A stretch of DNA of 10,815 bases from an uncultured Gammaproteobacteria bacterium (GCA_903921135.1 CAIXOY010000478.1:1-10815); one strand, 5' to 3'; shown: positions 1 to 8,295, counted from the first letter of the stretch. Notes: a model not told the origin generated them from the sequence alone. Translations and numbers: made by a program.

Positions 1-2130
1 AACCTGATCTCGGTCACCGACGCAGAGGGCCATGTCGAGCGCAGTTACTACGATGAATACAACCGCCTGAGCGGCACCGTGAGCGCCGCAGGCTTGCTCG
101 TCACCTTTGATCGCGACTCGGCGGGCAATGAGATCCGTACCGTGCAGCACGCGGTGCTGGCGAGCGTGCCGGCAGGTGCCACGCTGCCCGCGGTGGCGCC
201 CAATGCCGGCGACCGCGTCTTCCTGCAGGCGTTCAACCGCAACAACAAGCGCATCACCGAGACCTATGCTGACGGCGCCGTGAAGCGTTTCGAGTTCGAT
301 TCCTGCGGACAGTTGTCGAGCCAGACGAATTCTGCTGCCATGGATGCCGCTGCTCTGGCGCGGACTGCAGACAAGACCGACCGGGTAATGCGCTGGAGTT
401 GGGATGCCTCCGGGCGTCTGCTGAGTTTCACCAACGTAGACGGCGTCGTTGAAACCTACACCTACGACGCTGCCAACAACCGTACCAGCGCCACCATCCA
501 GGACCCGAACACTCTCGCCACGGGTGGCCTGGATGCGGACCGCGTTACCACGTACGGGTACGACGACAACAACCGCCTGATCGTGCAGTCGATAGGTGCC
601 AATCTGCAGGTGCTCGCCTACGACAAGGCCGGCAATGTTGTCAGCAAAACCGATGGGCGTGGCAATACCTCTCGCACCGCCTACGACGCCGGTAACCGCG
701 TTCTCTCGATCACGGACCCGAACGGCGGTGCACTCGTCTATGGCTACGACGCCGCTGGTCGCGTCTCAAGCCTCACCGATGCGCGCGGGAACGTGCGCAG
801 CTTCCTCTACGACGGCAATGATCGCCTGATCGAGGAGCGCGCTCCCGCCGCTCGCACCTTCACCATCAACGGTGGGTTTGCAGACGGCGTCGGCATCCGC
901 CGCCGTGAGTACGACAAGGTCGGCAACATTGTTTCGAGCACGGATGCTGCTGGCTTCAGGACGCAGTGGTGGTATGACGCCGCGAACCGCATCGTTGCCG
1001 AAGTGAACGGCGACGATGTGCTGCGTACGTACCAGTACAACGCCTTCGGGCAAGTCGCGTCGGTCAGCACCGCCACGGCGCGCGTGGCCAATCGGGCCTC
1101 CCTCGTTGTCAGCAACGTGCCCACGGCCTCGGGCCCTGTGGTGACGATCCGTACCGAGTACGACACGCGTGGTCGTGCCGTCCTTACCCGCCTGCCAAGC
1201 GTGGACGTGACCACGCTCTCGGGCACGGGTACTGGCACGAGCGCCGCCGCGCAGACGCGGGAACTCACGGAAAAATCCCTCTATGACGGTTGGGGCAATC
1301 TCGTCGAGTCCGAGGATCGCTCAGGCAATAACAGCTATGCCTGGTACGACGTCCGGGGCCGGCAGATCGCCTCCGTGGATGCATCTGGCTTCCTGATCGA
1401 AACACGCTTCGATTCACAGGACCACGTGGTCTTGCAGACCAAGTACACCGCGGCGTTGAGCGGCACGTCCGCGGGCTCGCTGCCCGTGGCGCCGGTCACG
1501 GGTAATGCCTATTCGATCGACCGTTACTACGATGTTGAAGGCAACCTCGTTCGCGAGGTCTCACCGGAGGTATCCACCGTTGACGGGCTGGTCCGCGTCG
1601 AGACGCGCTTCAGCTACGACGCTGCAGGGAATCTTGTATCCAGGACCGTCGCCCAAGGCACCGGGCAGGCCCAGACGGAGCACTATTACTACGACGACAA
1701 CAACCTGCGCGTGGCCGTGGTCACGGCGGGCCGCACCCTTGCCACGTTCCGCTACGACGAGAACGGCAACACCACCGAGCAGCGCCGCTACGCTACACGG
1801 GTGGCGGATGGCGTGGATCTGGACAGCGTGACAGCCGAAGATCTGGTCTCCGGCGGCGCCACGCCGCCGGCGAACGCGAACGATCAGTTGCGCAGCTTCG
1901 AATACGACGCACGCAACCTGCAGACCAGAAAGACCGACAAAATGGGTGCCGGTGCGGCCGATGACGTGGTCGTGCAGTCCTGGTACGACGCCAACGGCAA
2001 CAACACCCGCAGGATCGACGCTGATGGCGGCCTTATCCGGTTGGACTGTGACGCCAACGGCAACATCACCCGCAGCATCACGCCCGATGACGCCTGGTCT
2101 TATGTCGAGTACAGCACCTTCGGCCTGAAG
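1..2130 (+). repeat. YD-repeat block 1 of the Rhs protein
   Basis: This stretch encodes many degenerate copies of a roughly 21-residue YD motif of the form YDxxGRL or YDxxGN. Clear examples are YYDEYNRL near the window start, YGYDAAGRV with its YD codons at 745-750, REYDKVGNI near 910 and WWYDAANRI near 970. The repeats are already running at base 1, so the block continues upstream. In solved Rhs and TcC structures these repeats form a spiralling beta-sheet shell. Between repeats are short loops of variable length, for example around 1800-1880. The last recognisable unit before the insertion is YVEYSTFGLKT, ending near 2130. Confidence 0.92.
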
Positions 2131-5100
2131 ACCCGGGCATGGATTGGCGGGGATCCGGATTCCCACGCGCCTGCAGCCCTCGGTATCACGGCAGCGCTGG
2201 CCAACGGCATCGATGCGGCCATCGGCGTGAGCTGGGACTTCCCGGCAGGGACCGACACCAACGGGCTCACGACATGGATCGCCTGGGACACCAGTTCACA
2301 CGCGAGCCTTGGTGCCGACCAGGTTCCGTCTGAGGGACCGAGCGCAGCGGGCGTCTATGCGAACGGCTCGGCCGCATCGGAGAGCCCGGGTTCCGCGGGC
2401 ATCCCCCTCTTGGCCCTCACTGCTGGGCAGACGGTGTATTTCCGCGTGATGGTGCAGGACAGCTTCGGCAACCTGTCGTGGTCTGCGGAGCAGAGCGTGG
2501 TGGTGCCGCCGGCCGTGCAGGACGTCACTGTGCGCCAGACCGGCGCGGATGCGTTCGCGATCGAGGTGGAGTTCAGTTCGGCCGTCAGCAACCCGAAGCT
2601 GCTCGTCGCTGGTGTGGCGCAGGATATGGTGCTGGTCTCCGGCTCGCGTTACAGCCTGAGCCTTACGGGTGTGAGCGATCCCGCGGCACTCCAGATCGGC
2701 GTCATCTGGACCAGCGGCAGCAAGACCTATCAGAGTTCGACCACAGATCTGCTTCAGGCTGCGTCCGCGCCGCAGGAGACGGGCGTTCCGGGTTGGATCG
2801 AGTGGCATCTGCCGCAGCAGGGCGCCACGCCCGTTGGCAGCACCCAGCTGATCGTGCTCGATGGTGCGCTGCAGCTTGCCTCGGAATCCTTCCGCAGCAG
2901 CGACACGCTGCAGCTCAAACTGCCGCCGCTCGTCGCGCCGGCCACGAGCCAGAACTACGACATCTATTACGGCGATGCCGTGAGCGAGGCGCACACACTC
3001 GACATCAGCTTCCAGGATGGGCAGAACCGGACGGCCACCCGGACGGGTTACAACCGGAACAGCGACAACGCGATCGTCTCGACGAACTATGCGCTGCAGT
3101 GGGTAAGCGACAACGACGGTACCGTGCAGACCACCATCGCACTGGGCCTCGACGAGGCAGAGACGGCCCGCATCAGCGGTGACCTGAAGCTCTCGTGGCG
3201 CGCACAGGGCAGCGACGGCAACTTCAGCACCACCGCGGCAATGACCAAAGCCGATAACGACTTCAGCAAGACGCTGGATCTGGACGAAAGCACGGTCTAC
3301 GACATCAAGCTCTGGTACACGGACACCAATGGCAAGGAAGTGATCGTCGGCTGGCGGCGGTTCACCACGGCGGCGGAATCCGGCACGACTCCCGCCGGCT
3401 CCGCCACAGTAACAGGCACCGATGTCGCTCCCGCGTCGGCGACACAGACCGTGGCAGTGGGCACCGCGCTGCACGTGACCGACCAGTACTCCCTGACCGT
3501 GCTGGCCTCGGAACGCGGTGGTCTCATTTCGGGTGCTGCAGGCAGCCGCAGTTTCACGACCGGGCTCTATTCCGGTCCGGTGGACACTGCAGCGTTCAGC
3601 GCGGCACTTGGCACGGTGACGGCAGGAGCGGCGGGTGAACTCCAGGCCGGTCAACTCCAAGGCGACGAATGCCAGTTCTTCACCGAGATCGAGTACGACG
3701 CCCTCGGCCGCAAGATCGCCTCGAACGAGAACGACGGCCTGTGGCGAGAGTACGGACTCGACGCCAACGGTAACGTGGTGGTGACGCGCCTGCTGGGCGA
3801 TGACCGTGATGCAACGCTGTCCATCGACAGCTTCGCGCGTTTTGACGCCCGAAACCTCGAAGTAGAGACCATCGGGCCGGTGGCAGATGGCAAGGCGGCG
3901 ATCACCGTTACCGGTCATGACTACGCTGGCCGCATCGTCAGCGTGCAGGATCCGGGCAACGCGGCCGCCCGTGCGCGCCTGTATGCCTACGACAGCGCGG
4001 GTTCGGTCGTGAGCGAGACCGATGCGCTCGGCAATGTCACGCAGCACCGTTACGACCTGCTCGGCAATCTGCTCAGGACCCAGGACCCGAACGGCCATGT
4101 GCACGTGTTCGAGTACAGCTATACGGGCGCCGATGCCAACCGCCTGACCCGCAGCTACTACGCGGGGCTAGAGTCCACGACCAACGTCACTTACGGCTAC
4201 GACGCCTTCGGACGTCGCACCAGCATGACCAAGGGCGGAAGCAGCCCGGATACCACGGCAACCACCACGGTGAGCTACGACCAGCTCGACCGTCGCGTGT
4301 CCGTGACCGACGCGGAAAATCACACCACCCGATACGAGTACGACAAGCGCGGCCACCAGACCTGGGTGCGCGACGCGAAGGGCAATGTCTTCGCTAACGC
4401 CTACGACGCCATGGGACGTCTCTCCCACCAGTACAGCTTCACTGCCACACCTGCGTCGCTTGCACAGGCGAAGAGCTGGCTTGCAGACGGTACCAACCTC
4501 GTTACCCAGAAGACTGTGTACAACGTTTTCGGCAACCGCATCGCCAGCATCGACCCGATGGGCCGGCGCAACAGCTTCAGCTATGGTGCCTTCGGCCGCC
4601 TGCTGACGGCGGGCGACACGAGCTTCGGCTATGACGGCTACGGCCGTCGTGCGACCGAGACCGGCGGCGGAAAGGACATCACCCGCAGCTACGATGCCGC
4701 AGGCCGCCTCACGGTGGTGGCAGACACCGCCACCAGCACACTGACCGTCTACACCTACGACGCCGCGGGTAATCGCAAGACCGAGAATCTCTGGGTGTCG
4801 GGCGTCCTTAAGCGCAGCCAGACCTATGTCTACAACTCGCGCCAGGAACTCATCCAGTGGACCGACGCGGCGCCGACCACGGCAATCACGCAGAGCTATG
4901 CATACGGAGCCGACGGCAATCTGGCGTCCGTTACGAATGGCTCGGGCACCAAGACCTACACCTTCGATGCGGCCGACCGGATCACGACGGCGGGAGACCT
5001 CACTTTCAGCTACGACTACGCCGGCAACCGCGCCAGCGAAAGCACCGTGGCCTACACCTACTACAAAAACGGCTGGCTGAAGACGGCCACCCCCTCGGGC

Positions 5101-8100
5101 GGTGCCACCTCCACCTGGAGCTATGACGCCGTCGGGAACGTGCTCACCCGCTCCGATGGCAGCACCACGGAAACCAACACCTACGACACCGCTTACCGGA
5201 TCACCACGACGGTGAAGGGCAGCGACACCACCGTGACCACCTTCGACAAGAGCGGCAGGACGCTCTCCACCCGCGTCTCGGGTCAGAACAGCGATGGCGA
5301 GGCCTACGATTACAGCTACAGCTACAACTACAACGACGACGGGCAGCAGACCGGTGCCACGGTGAGCGGCACGGGCGGCGCCTATGGCACCTCGAGCTCC
5401 CAGTACGATCAGAACGGCCGTCTGGTGCGTGTGGATCGGGGTGACGGTGACGGCGACGGCACACAGGTCAGCACCTTCGTCTACGACGTCGACGGCAACA
5501 TCGTCGAGCGCAGCGAAGACGGCGCGGTCACCCGGTATCTCTACGCCGTGGGCAACCCCATGGGGGAGTACACCGACCCCGCCACTCCCACGCTGAACAC
5601 GGGCAACTACGCCGCGCTGAAGACAATCGCGACGGGTCTGGAAGACGGCAAGAGCGCCTTCCCGGATTCTTCGATCATCCAGCACACCGTGGCGCCCGGC
5701 GAGACTTTGCAATCCATCGCCGGCCAGTATTACGGCTCGCCTGATCTGTGGTTCGTGATCGCCGAGGCAAACGGCCTCACGGGCGACACCCCGCTGGATG
5801 TGGGTTCACGGCTCGTGGTGCCGTCCACGGCACAGAACGCCTATCACACTGCCGAGACGCATACCCTCTACAAGGAAGGCGACATCGTCGGTTCCAAGCT
5901 GCCGAACGTCACCACGCCGCCGCCCGAAGAGGACAAGTGCGCCAAGATCGGCGCGATCATCCTGATCGTGCTCGTGGCGATCGTTGCGATCGTGCTGACG
6001 GTGGTCACGGTGGGTGCTGCTGCACCCGCGGCGGCTGCCGCGCTCGGGCTCACGGCGGGCTCCGCCGCGGCGATTGCCGTGGGTGTGGGCGTGGGTGCGG
6101 TGGTGGGTGCTGCCATCGCTTTTGCCGCCTCCTGCGCCACGCAGGCGATCCTCGTGGACATGCTGAACCAGGAGTGGGACTGGAACGCAGTGCTGGCAGA
6201 TACCCTGGTGGGCTTCCTCGGGGGTGCTGCTGCGGGCCTGGGGGCTGCCGCATCGGCCGCCGGCAACATCAGCAAGATGGCGAAAGTTGCCAACGTGATC
6301 GGCCAGGCCGCGCTGGAGGCTGCTGGCGAAACGGCAAGCCAGGCCATCCAGAACAACGGCCAGATCGTGAGCATCGGGCTGATCTTTGCCTCCGCTGCGG
6401 GTGGCGCGCTGGGCGGCGTGGGCGATGTCTGGAAGCGTTCGTCGCAGTTGTCCAAGGTCACCAAGGGAGCGGTCGAGGCCTCCGAGGCCACCGCCGATCT
6501 GGCGAAGATCTCGAACCGCGTCACGGACGCGAGCCTCAGCCTGGTCGATGACGTGGCCGAAACCGCTCGGCGGGCCGGCCGGAGCCGGTTGGGCGTGTTC
6601 TCGGATGTAGCACGTTTCCAGTTTGCCGAGATGACCGGCTCCCGCTTCGGCAAGTTCACGCAGACGATCGCCAGAGGTGGAGATGGCGCGCTCACCAATC
6701 TGGACGAGGGCAAGAAGATCGTCCGCACCTTCACCAAGATCACAGACAGCGCGAGCGCGGTAGCCGACTACAAGGAAGTGGACCGTGTGGGTTCCCTCGG
6801 GAAGAGAATCCAATCCAGCGTGACCGGATGGGTCGATTCGGCCAAACGCTCCCTGCAGCAGGCGAAGGTCGACTTCAGCGATTGGAGGCGCAGCAAGGAG
6901 GGCATCTCGGGGGGAGTTGGATTCCGGATTGATTACATCGTCAAGAATGGCGAAGGGAGAAACGTCAAGGTCGCTACCGATTCTTCATCCTGGGCCAGCC
7001 GGTTAAGTGATGGCGTGGACGAACTGAAAGAAGTCGCAAGCGGCAGTTGGCGCAACCTCAAGGCAGTGGCAAGCCAGAGCGTCTCCCGGGCCAAGGATGC
7101 TGCCACTGCCAGCGTCAAGCAGAAATGGGAATCGCTTGGCGAATTCTTCGTCGGTGACGTGTACCTGTTCTCGAAGTTTGACGAGGCGACCGGACGACTG
7201 GGGTATGTGTCAAAGCGCGTCAGCGGCCTGACACGCATGGCTGACGCCGCGGGTGAATCGGTCACCAACCTCCGTCAATCGATCAGCAAGGGAATCAGCG
7301 ACCTGGACGAATGGGTCAATACATCGAAGACGACTCTGGCGAAATTCGATCAAGGCAAGACGTTCAGGCGCTACACCGATCAACTCGCGGCAGGGGCGGA
7401 GCTCGACTGGAACGTCCGCAGTCAGCGCGGCATGGACATGATCGGGGGGACTGAAAACTTCACCACCCGTGGCGAGAAGCGTGTCCGGAAGACCGTACGT
7501 GGCGTCACCACCGAGTACACCGTGGTTCGCGACCGCTTCGCCCGCACCGGCAAGTGGGAGCGCTTCAGGGACCCCATCCTCGGCTCGTCCAGACCCTTCA
7601 AGGATATTGTCCGGGACGGGCTGAAGAATGCGGCAGCCAGCGCTGCGGCCTCGCTCAGCACCGACATGGGCAAGGCAAAGGTGGCCTACACGCTGCAGGA
7701 TTTCGTGGTGCTTCCCCTCGAGATGTACGAGCGCCAAAGGGCTGAGAACGAAAGCCCTGACACCACGGTGAGTGCGTCGACGTTCAGTTGGGGCGCGGCA
7801 ATGCGCAAAGGTGGCAAAAACCTGACGCTCATCAACAAACTGGGCCTGTTCGCGCCTGCGATTGCACCGCTCAGCCAGATGATCCCGGCCGGTGTACGTG
7901 ATGGGAACTGGGATCTTTCGACCGCGCAGGTTGTCGATATCTCTACGACCCGTACTCAGCAAAAGCGTCTCGAGACGCAAGCAGATGCCAACCGCGCCCG
8001 TATTCCGTACACCGACAGCGATGCGCTTCGCACCTACGCGGATCTTCACGAGCGCCAGCACAACTACCTCGCGCTCGAGTGGCGCTCGGTGGCTGCAAAC

Positions 8101-8289
8101 ACCAGCACCAGCATGCTGAGCCCCTTCTCGCGGGATCGCGCCGCGGGTGTCACTGCGCTGATGCAGTCCAACCGCATGGTCTCGGGCCAGGTGAGCGGCT
8201 TTGACAGCGCCTCGGTGGTGGCCTTTGCCGAGGCCAGCGTGGGTGGCGTGGGCGGTGATCCCAGCAAAACCCCCGGCTGGTTCGCTTGA
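1..8289 (+). CDS. Giant Rhs/YD-repeat protein with LysM domain and HExxH-bearing C-terminus (5' partial)
   Basis: The frame is open from base 1, with YD-repeat sequence before the first possible start (GTG at 79), so the true start lies upstream and 2,762 residues are visible, ending at TGA 8287-8289. Two blocks of YD repeats flank a beta-rich insertion. A LysM domain (residues 1895-1942), a Pro-rich linker, hydrophobic segments (1983-2088) and a roughly 570-residue helical C-terminal module follow. Known Rhs and TcC proteins fold YD repeats into a hollow shell that holds a C-terminal toxin, and LysM binds peptidoglycan or chitin-like glycans. By inference this is a secreted or surface protein that presents or delivers its C-terminus. 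The classical core-ending DPxG motif is absent. Only five cysteines are visible, as is common in exported proteins. The secretion route cannot be judged without the N-terminus. Rhs assignment is very secure; toxin function is inference. A DUF6065-like gene follows after 15 bases. Confidence 0.95.
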   Translation, partial: NLISVTDAEGHVERSYYDEYNRLSGTVSAAGLLVTFDRDSAGNEIRTVQHAVLASVPAGATLPAVAPNAGDRVFLQAFNRNNKRITETYADGAVKRFEFDSCGQLSSQTNSAAMDAAALARTADKTDRVMRWSWDASGRLLSFTNVDGVVETYTYDAANNRTSATIQDPNTLATGGLDADRVTTYGYDDNNRLIVQSIGANLQVLAYDKAGNVVSKTDGRGNTSRTAYDAGNRVLSITDPNGGALVYGYDAAGRVSSLTDARGNVRSFLYDGNDRLIEERAPAARTFTINGGFADGVGIRRREYDKVGNIVSSTDAAGFRTQWWYDAANRIVAEVNGDDVLRTYQYNAFGQVASVSTATARVANRASLVVSNVPTASGPVVTIRTEYDTRGRAVLTRLPSVDVTTLSGTGTGTSAAAQTRELTEKSLYDGWGNLVESEDRSGNNSYAWYDVRGRQIASVDASGFLIETRFDSQDHVVLQTKYTAALSGTSAGSLPVAPVTGNAYSIDRYYDVEGNLVREVSPEVSTVDGLVRVETRFSYDAAGNLVSRTVAQGTGQAQTEHYYYDDNNLRVAVVTAGRTLATFRYDENGNTTEQRRYATRVADGVDLDSVTAEDLVSGGATPPANANDQLRSFEYDARNLQTRKTDKMGAGAADDVVVQSWYDANGNNTRRIDADGGLIRLDCDANGNITRSITPDDAWSYVEYSTFGLKTRAWIGGDPDSHAPAALGITAALANGIDAAIGVSWDFPAGTDTNGLTTWIAWDTSSHASLGADQVPSEGPSAAGVYANGSAASESPGSAGIPLLALTAGQTVYFRVMVQDSFGNLSWSAEQSVVVPPAVQDVTVRQTGADAFAIEVEFSSAVSNPKLLVAGVAQDMVLVSGSRYSLSLTGVSDPAALQIGVIWTSGSKTYQSSTTDLLQAASAPQETGVPGWIEWHLPQQGATPVGSTQLIVLDGALQLASESFRSSDTLQLKLPPLVAPATSQNYDIYYGDAVSEAHTLDISFQDGQNRTATRTGYNRNSDNAIVSTNYALQWVSDNDGTVQTTIALGLDEAETARISGDLKLSWRAQGSDGNFSTTAAMTKADNDFSKTLDLDESTVYDIKLWYTDTNGKEVIVGWRRFTTAAESGTTPAGSATVTGTDVAPASATQTVAVGTALHVTDQYSLTVLASERGGLISGAAGSRSFTTGLYSGPVDTAAFSAALGTVTAGAAGELQAGQLQGDECQFFTEIEYDALGRKIASNENDGLWREYGLDANGNVVVTRLLGDDRDATLSIDSFARFDARNLEVETIGPVADGKAAITVTGHDYAGRIVSVQDPGNAAARARLYAYDSAGSVVSETDALGNVTQHRYDLLGNLLRTQDPNGHVHVFEYSYTGADANRLTRSYYAGLESTTNVTYGYDAFGRRTSMTKGGSSPDTTATTTVSYDQLDRRVSVTDAENHTTRYEYDKRGHQTWVRDAKGNVFANAYDAMGRLSHQYSFTATPASLAQAKSWLADGTNLVTQKTVYNVFGNRIASIDPMGRRNSFSYGAFGRLLTAGDTSFGYDGYGRRATETGGGKDITRSYDAAGRLTVVADTATSTLTVYTYDAAGNRKTENLWVSGVLKRSQTYVYNSRQELIQWTDAAPTTAITQSYAYGADGNLASVTNGSGTKTYTFDAADRITTAGDLTFSYDYAGNRASESTVAYTYYKNGWLKTATPSGGATSTWSYDAVGNVLTRSDGSTTETNTYDTAYRITTTVKGSDTTVTTFDKSGRTLSTRVSGQNSDGEAYDYSYSYNYNDDGQQTGATVSGTGGAYGTSSSQYDQNGRLVRVDRGDGDGDGTQVSTFVYDVDGNIVERSEDGAVTRYLYAVGNPMGEYTDPATPTLNTGNYAALKTIATGLEDGKSAFPDSSIIQHTVAPGETLQSIAGQYYGSPDLWFVIAEANGLTGDTPLDVGSRLVVPSTAQNAYHTAETHTLYKEGDIVGSKLPNVTTPPPEEDKCAKIGAIILIVLVAIVAIVLTVVTVGAAAPAAAAALGLTAGSAAAIAVGVGVGAVVGAAIAFAASCATQAILVDMLNQEWDWNAVLADTLVGFLGGAAAGLGAAASAAGNISKMAKVANVIGQAALEAAGETASQAIQNNGQIVSIGLIFASAAGGALGGVGDVWKRSSQLSKVTKGAVEASEATADLAKISNRVTDASLSLVDDVAETARRAGRSRLGVFSDVARFQFAEMTGSRFGKFTQTIARGGDGALTNLDEGKKIVRTFTKITDSASAVADYKEVDRVGSLGKRIQSSVTGWVDSAKRSLQQAKVDFSDWRRSKEGISGGVGFRIDYIVKNGEGRNVKVATDSSSWASRLSDGVDELKEVASGSWRNLKAVASQSVSRAKDAATASVKQKWESLGEFFVGDVYLFSKFDEATGRLGYVSKRVSGLTRMADAAGESVTNLRQSISKGISDLDEWVNTSKTTLAKFDQGKTFRRYTDQLAAGAELDWNVRSQRGMDMIGGTENFTTRGEKRVRKTVRGVTTEYTVVRDRFARTGKWERFRDPILGSSRPFKDIVRDGLKNAAASAAASLSTDMGKAKVAYTLQDFVVLPLEMYERQRAENESPDTTVSASTFSWGAAMRKGGKNLTLINKLGLFAPAIAPLSQMIPAGVRDGNWDLSTAQVVDISTTRTQQKRLETQADANRARIPYTDSDALRTYADLHERQHNYLALEWRSVAANTSTSMLSPFSRDRAAGVTALMQSNRMVSGQVSGFDSASVVAFAEASVGGVGGDPSKTPGWFA
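2143..3666 (+). other. Ig/fibronectin-III-like beta-rich insertion between the YD blocks
   Basis: About 508 residues with no YD motifs interrupt the repeat array in the same frame. The composition is rich in Ser, Thr, Gly, Val and Ala with regularly spaced aromatic residues. Phrases such as GQTVYFRVMVQDSFGN, followed by a Val-rich strand and Pro-Pro, look like the last strands of a fibronectin-III or Ig-like domain. Similar strand patterns recur near 2530-2740, 3150-3370 and 3480-3570, so three to four consecutive beta-sandwich domains are likely. YD motifs resume at EIEYDALGRK (3688 onward). The domain class is inferred from pattern only; an adhesive or spacer role would be usual for such domains but is not shown here. 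Confidence 0.6.
3685..5580 (+). repeat. YD-repeat block 2 of the Rhs protein
   Basis: YD repeats resume and run with few breaks for about 630 residues. Examples are IEYDALGRK, YGYDAFGRR, YEYDKRGHQ, SYDAAGRLT, YTYDAAGNRK, SYDYAGNRA and FVYDVDGNI. The motifs are denser and closer to consensus than in block 1. The block ends with RYLYAVGNPMGEYTDP near 5538-5580, where a classical Rhs protein would enter its conserved core and the DPxG segment. Here it passes into a short linker and the LysM domain. An acidic DGDGDG loop is encoded at 5443-5460. Confidence 0.92.
5683..5826 (+). other. LysM domain in the Rhs protein
   Basis: Residues 1895-1942 begin with HTVAPGETLQSIAGQYYG, continue with a DLWFVIAEANGL helix and end with GSRLVVPS. 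This is the full beta-alpha-alpha-beta pattern of LysM: the HTV-x-x-GETL opening, a central Asn-Gly-Leu and a final LxVPS strand. LysM domains bind N-acetylglucosamine-containing glycans, chiefly peptidoglycan. I recall other giant YD-repeat proteins of proteobacteria with a LysM at this point, directly after the shell and before a Pro-rich linker and hydrophobic segments, so the arrangement appears to be a recurrent subfamily rather than unique. Confidence 0.9.
5947..6264 (+). other. Hydrophobic and glycine/alanine-rich segments (putative membrane-active region)
   Basis: After a Pro-rich acidic linker (PPPEEDK) come three uncharged hydrophobic stretches. Residues 1983-2004 are Ile/Val-rich and look like a true transmembrane helix. 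Residues 2022-2043 are Ala/Gly/Val with small-residue spacing, and 2064-2088 are Gly/Ala/Leu. The first two are bracketed by cysteines at residues 1980 and 2045, and a short polar Trp-containing loop (NQEWDWN) separates the second and third. Such segments in Rhs-type or pore-forming proteins are thought to insert into or cross membranes. They could instead be a buried hydrophobic plug in the shell. The hydrophobicity is plain; the function is inferred. Confidence 0.75.
6550..8286 (+). other. Variable C-terminal module of the Rhs protein, GC-poorer than the core
   Basis: This region encodes about 579 residues and shows no YD repeats. It looks mainly helical and fairly charged (for example the stretches around residues 2280-2450), with a beta-hairpin-like part near 7470-7560. 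I do not recognise a named toxin domain along most of it. Hand counts of 60-base samples give 53-58% GC at 6901-7080 and 7261-7320, against 73% at 6061-6120 and 75% at 1201-1260. A GC-poorer tail joined to a GC-rich core is typical of exchangeable C-termini of polymorphic toxins. The final part carries an HExxH motif and ends in a Gly-rich, flexible-looking tail. The left boundary is approximate. Confidence 0.6.
8047..8061 (+). other. HExxH motif (HERQH) near the Rhs C-terminus, putative zinc-peptidase site
   Basis: Residues 2683-2687 read His-Glu-Arg-Gln-His within a predicted amphipathic helix (YADLHERQHNYLALEW). HExxH is the zinc-binding and catalytic signature of zincin metallopeptidases, where the two His bind zinc and Glu activates water. 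Glu2693, six residues after the second His, is a possible third ligand. Polar residues inside the motif are unusual for classical zincins, but I recall a similar HEQxH followed by a nearby Glu in the DUF922 family. A five-residue match can occur by chance in a protein this long, so this is a candidate site only. Confidence 0.4.
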
Positions 8290-8295
8290 GCCGCT

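Noticed and set aside
79..81. GTG at 79 as the start of the Rhs protein
   Set aside because: The frame is open upstream to base 1 and already encodes a YD repeat there, so this is an internal valine codon.
2296..5712. Two long minus-strand open frames (602 codons at 2296-4104 and 514 codons at 4168-5712) opposite the rhs gene
   Set aside because: The translations are rich in Arg, Gly, Ala, Val and His with no domain pattern. They lie antisense to clear YD repeats, whose high GC in third positions suppresses stops on the other strand.
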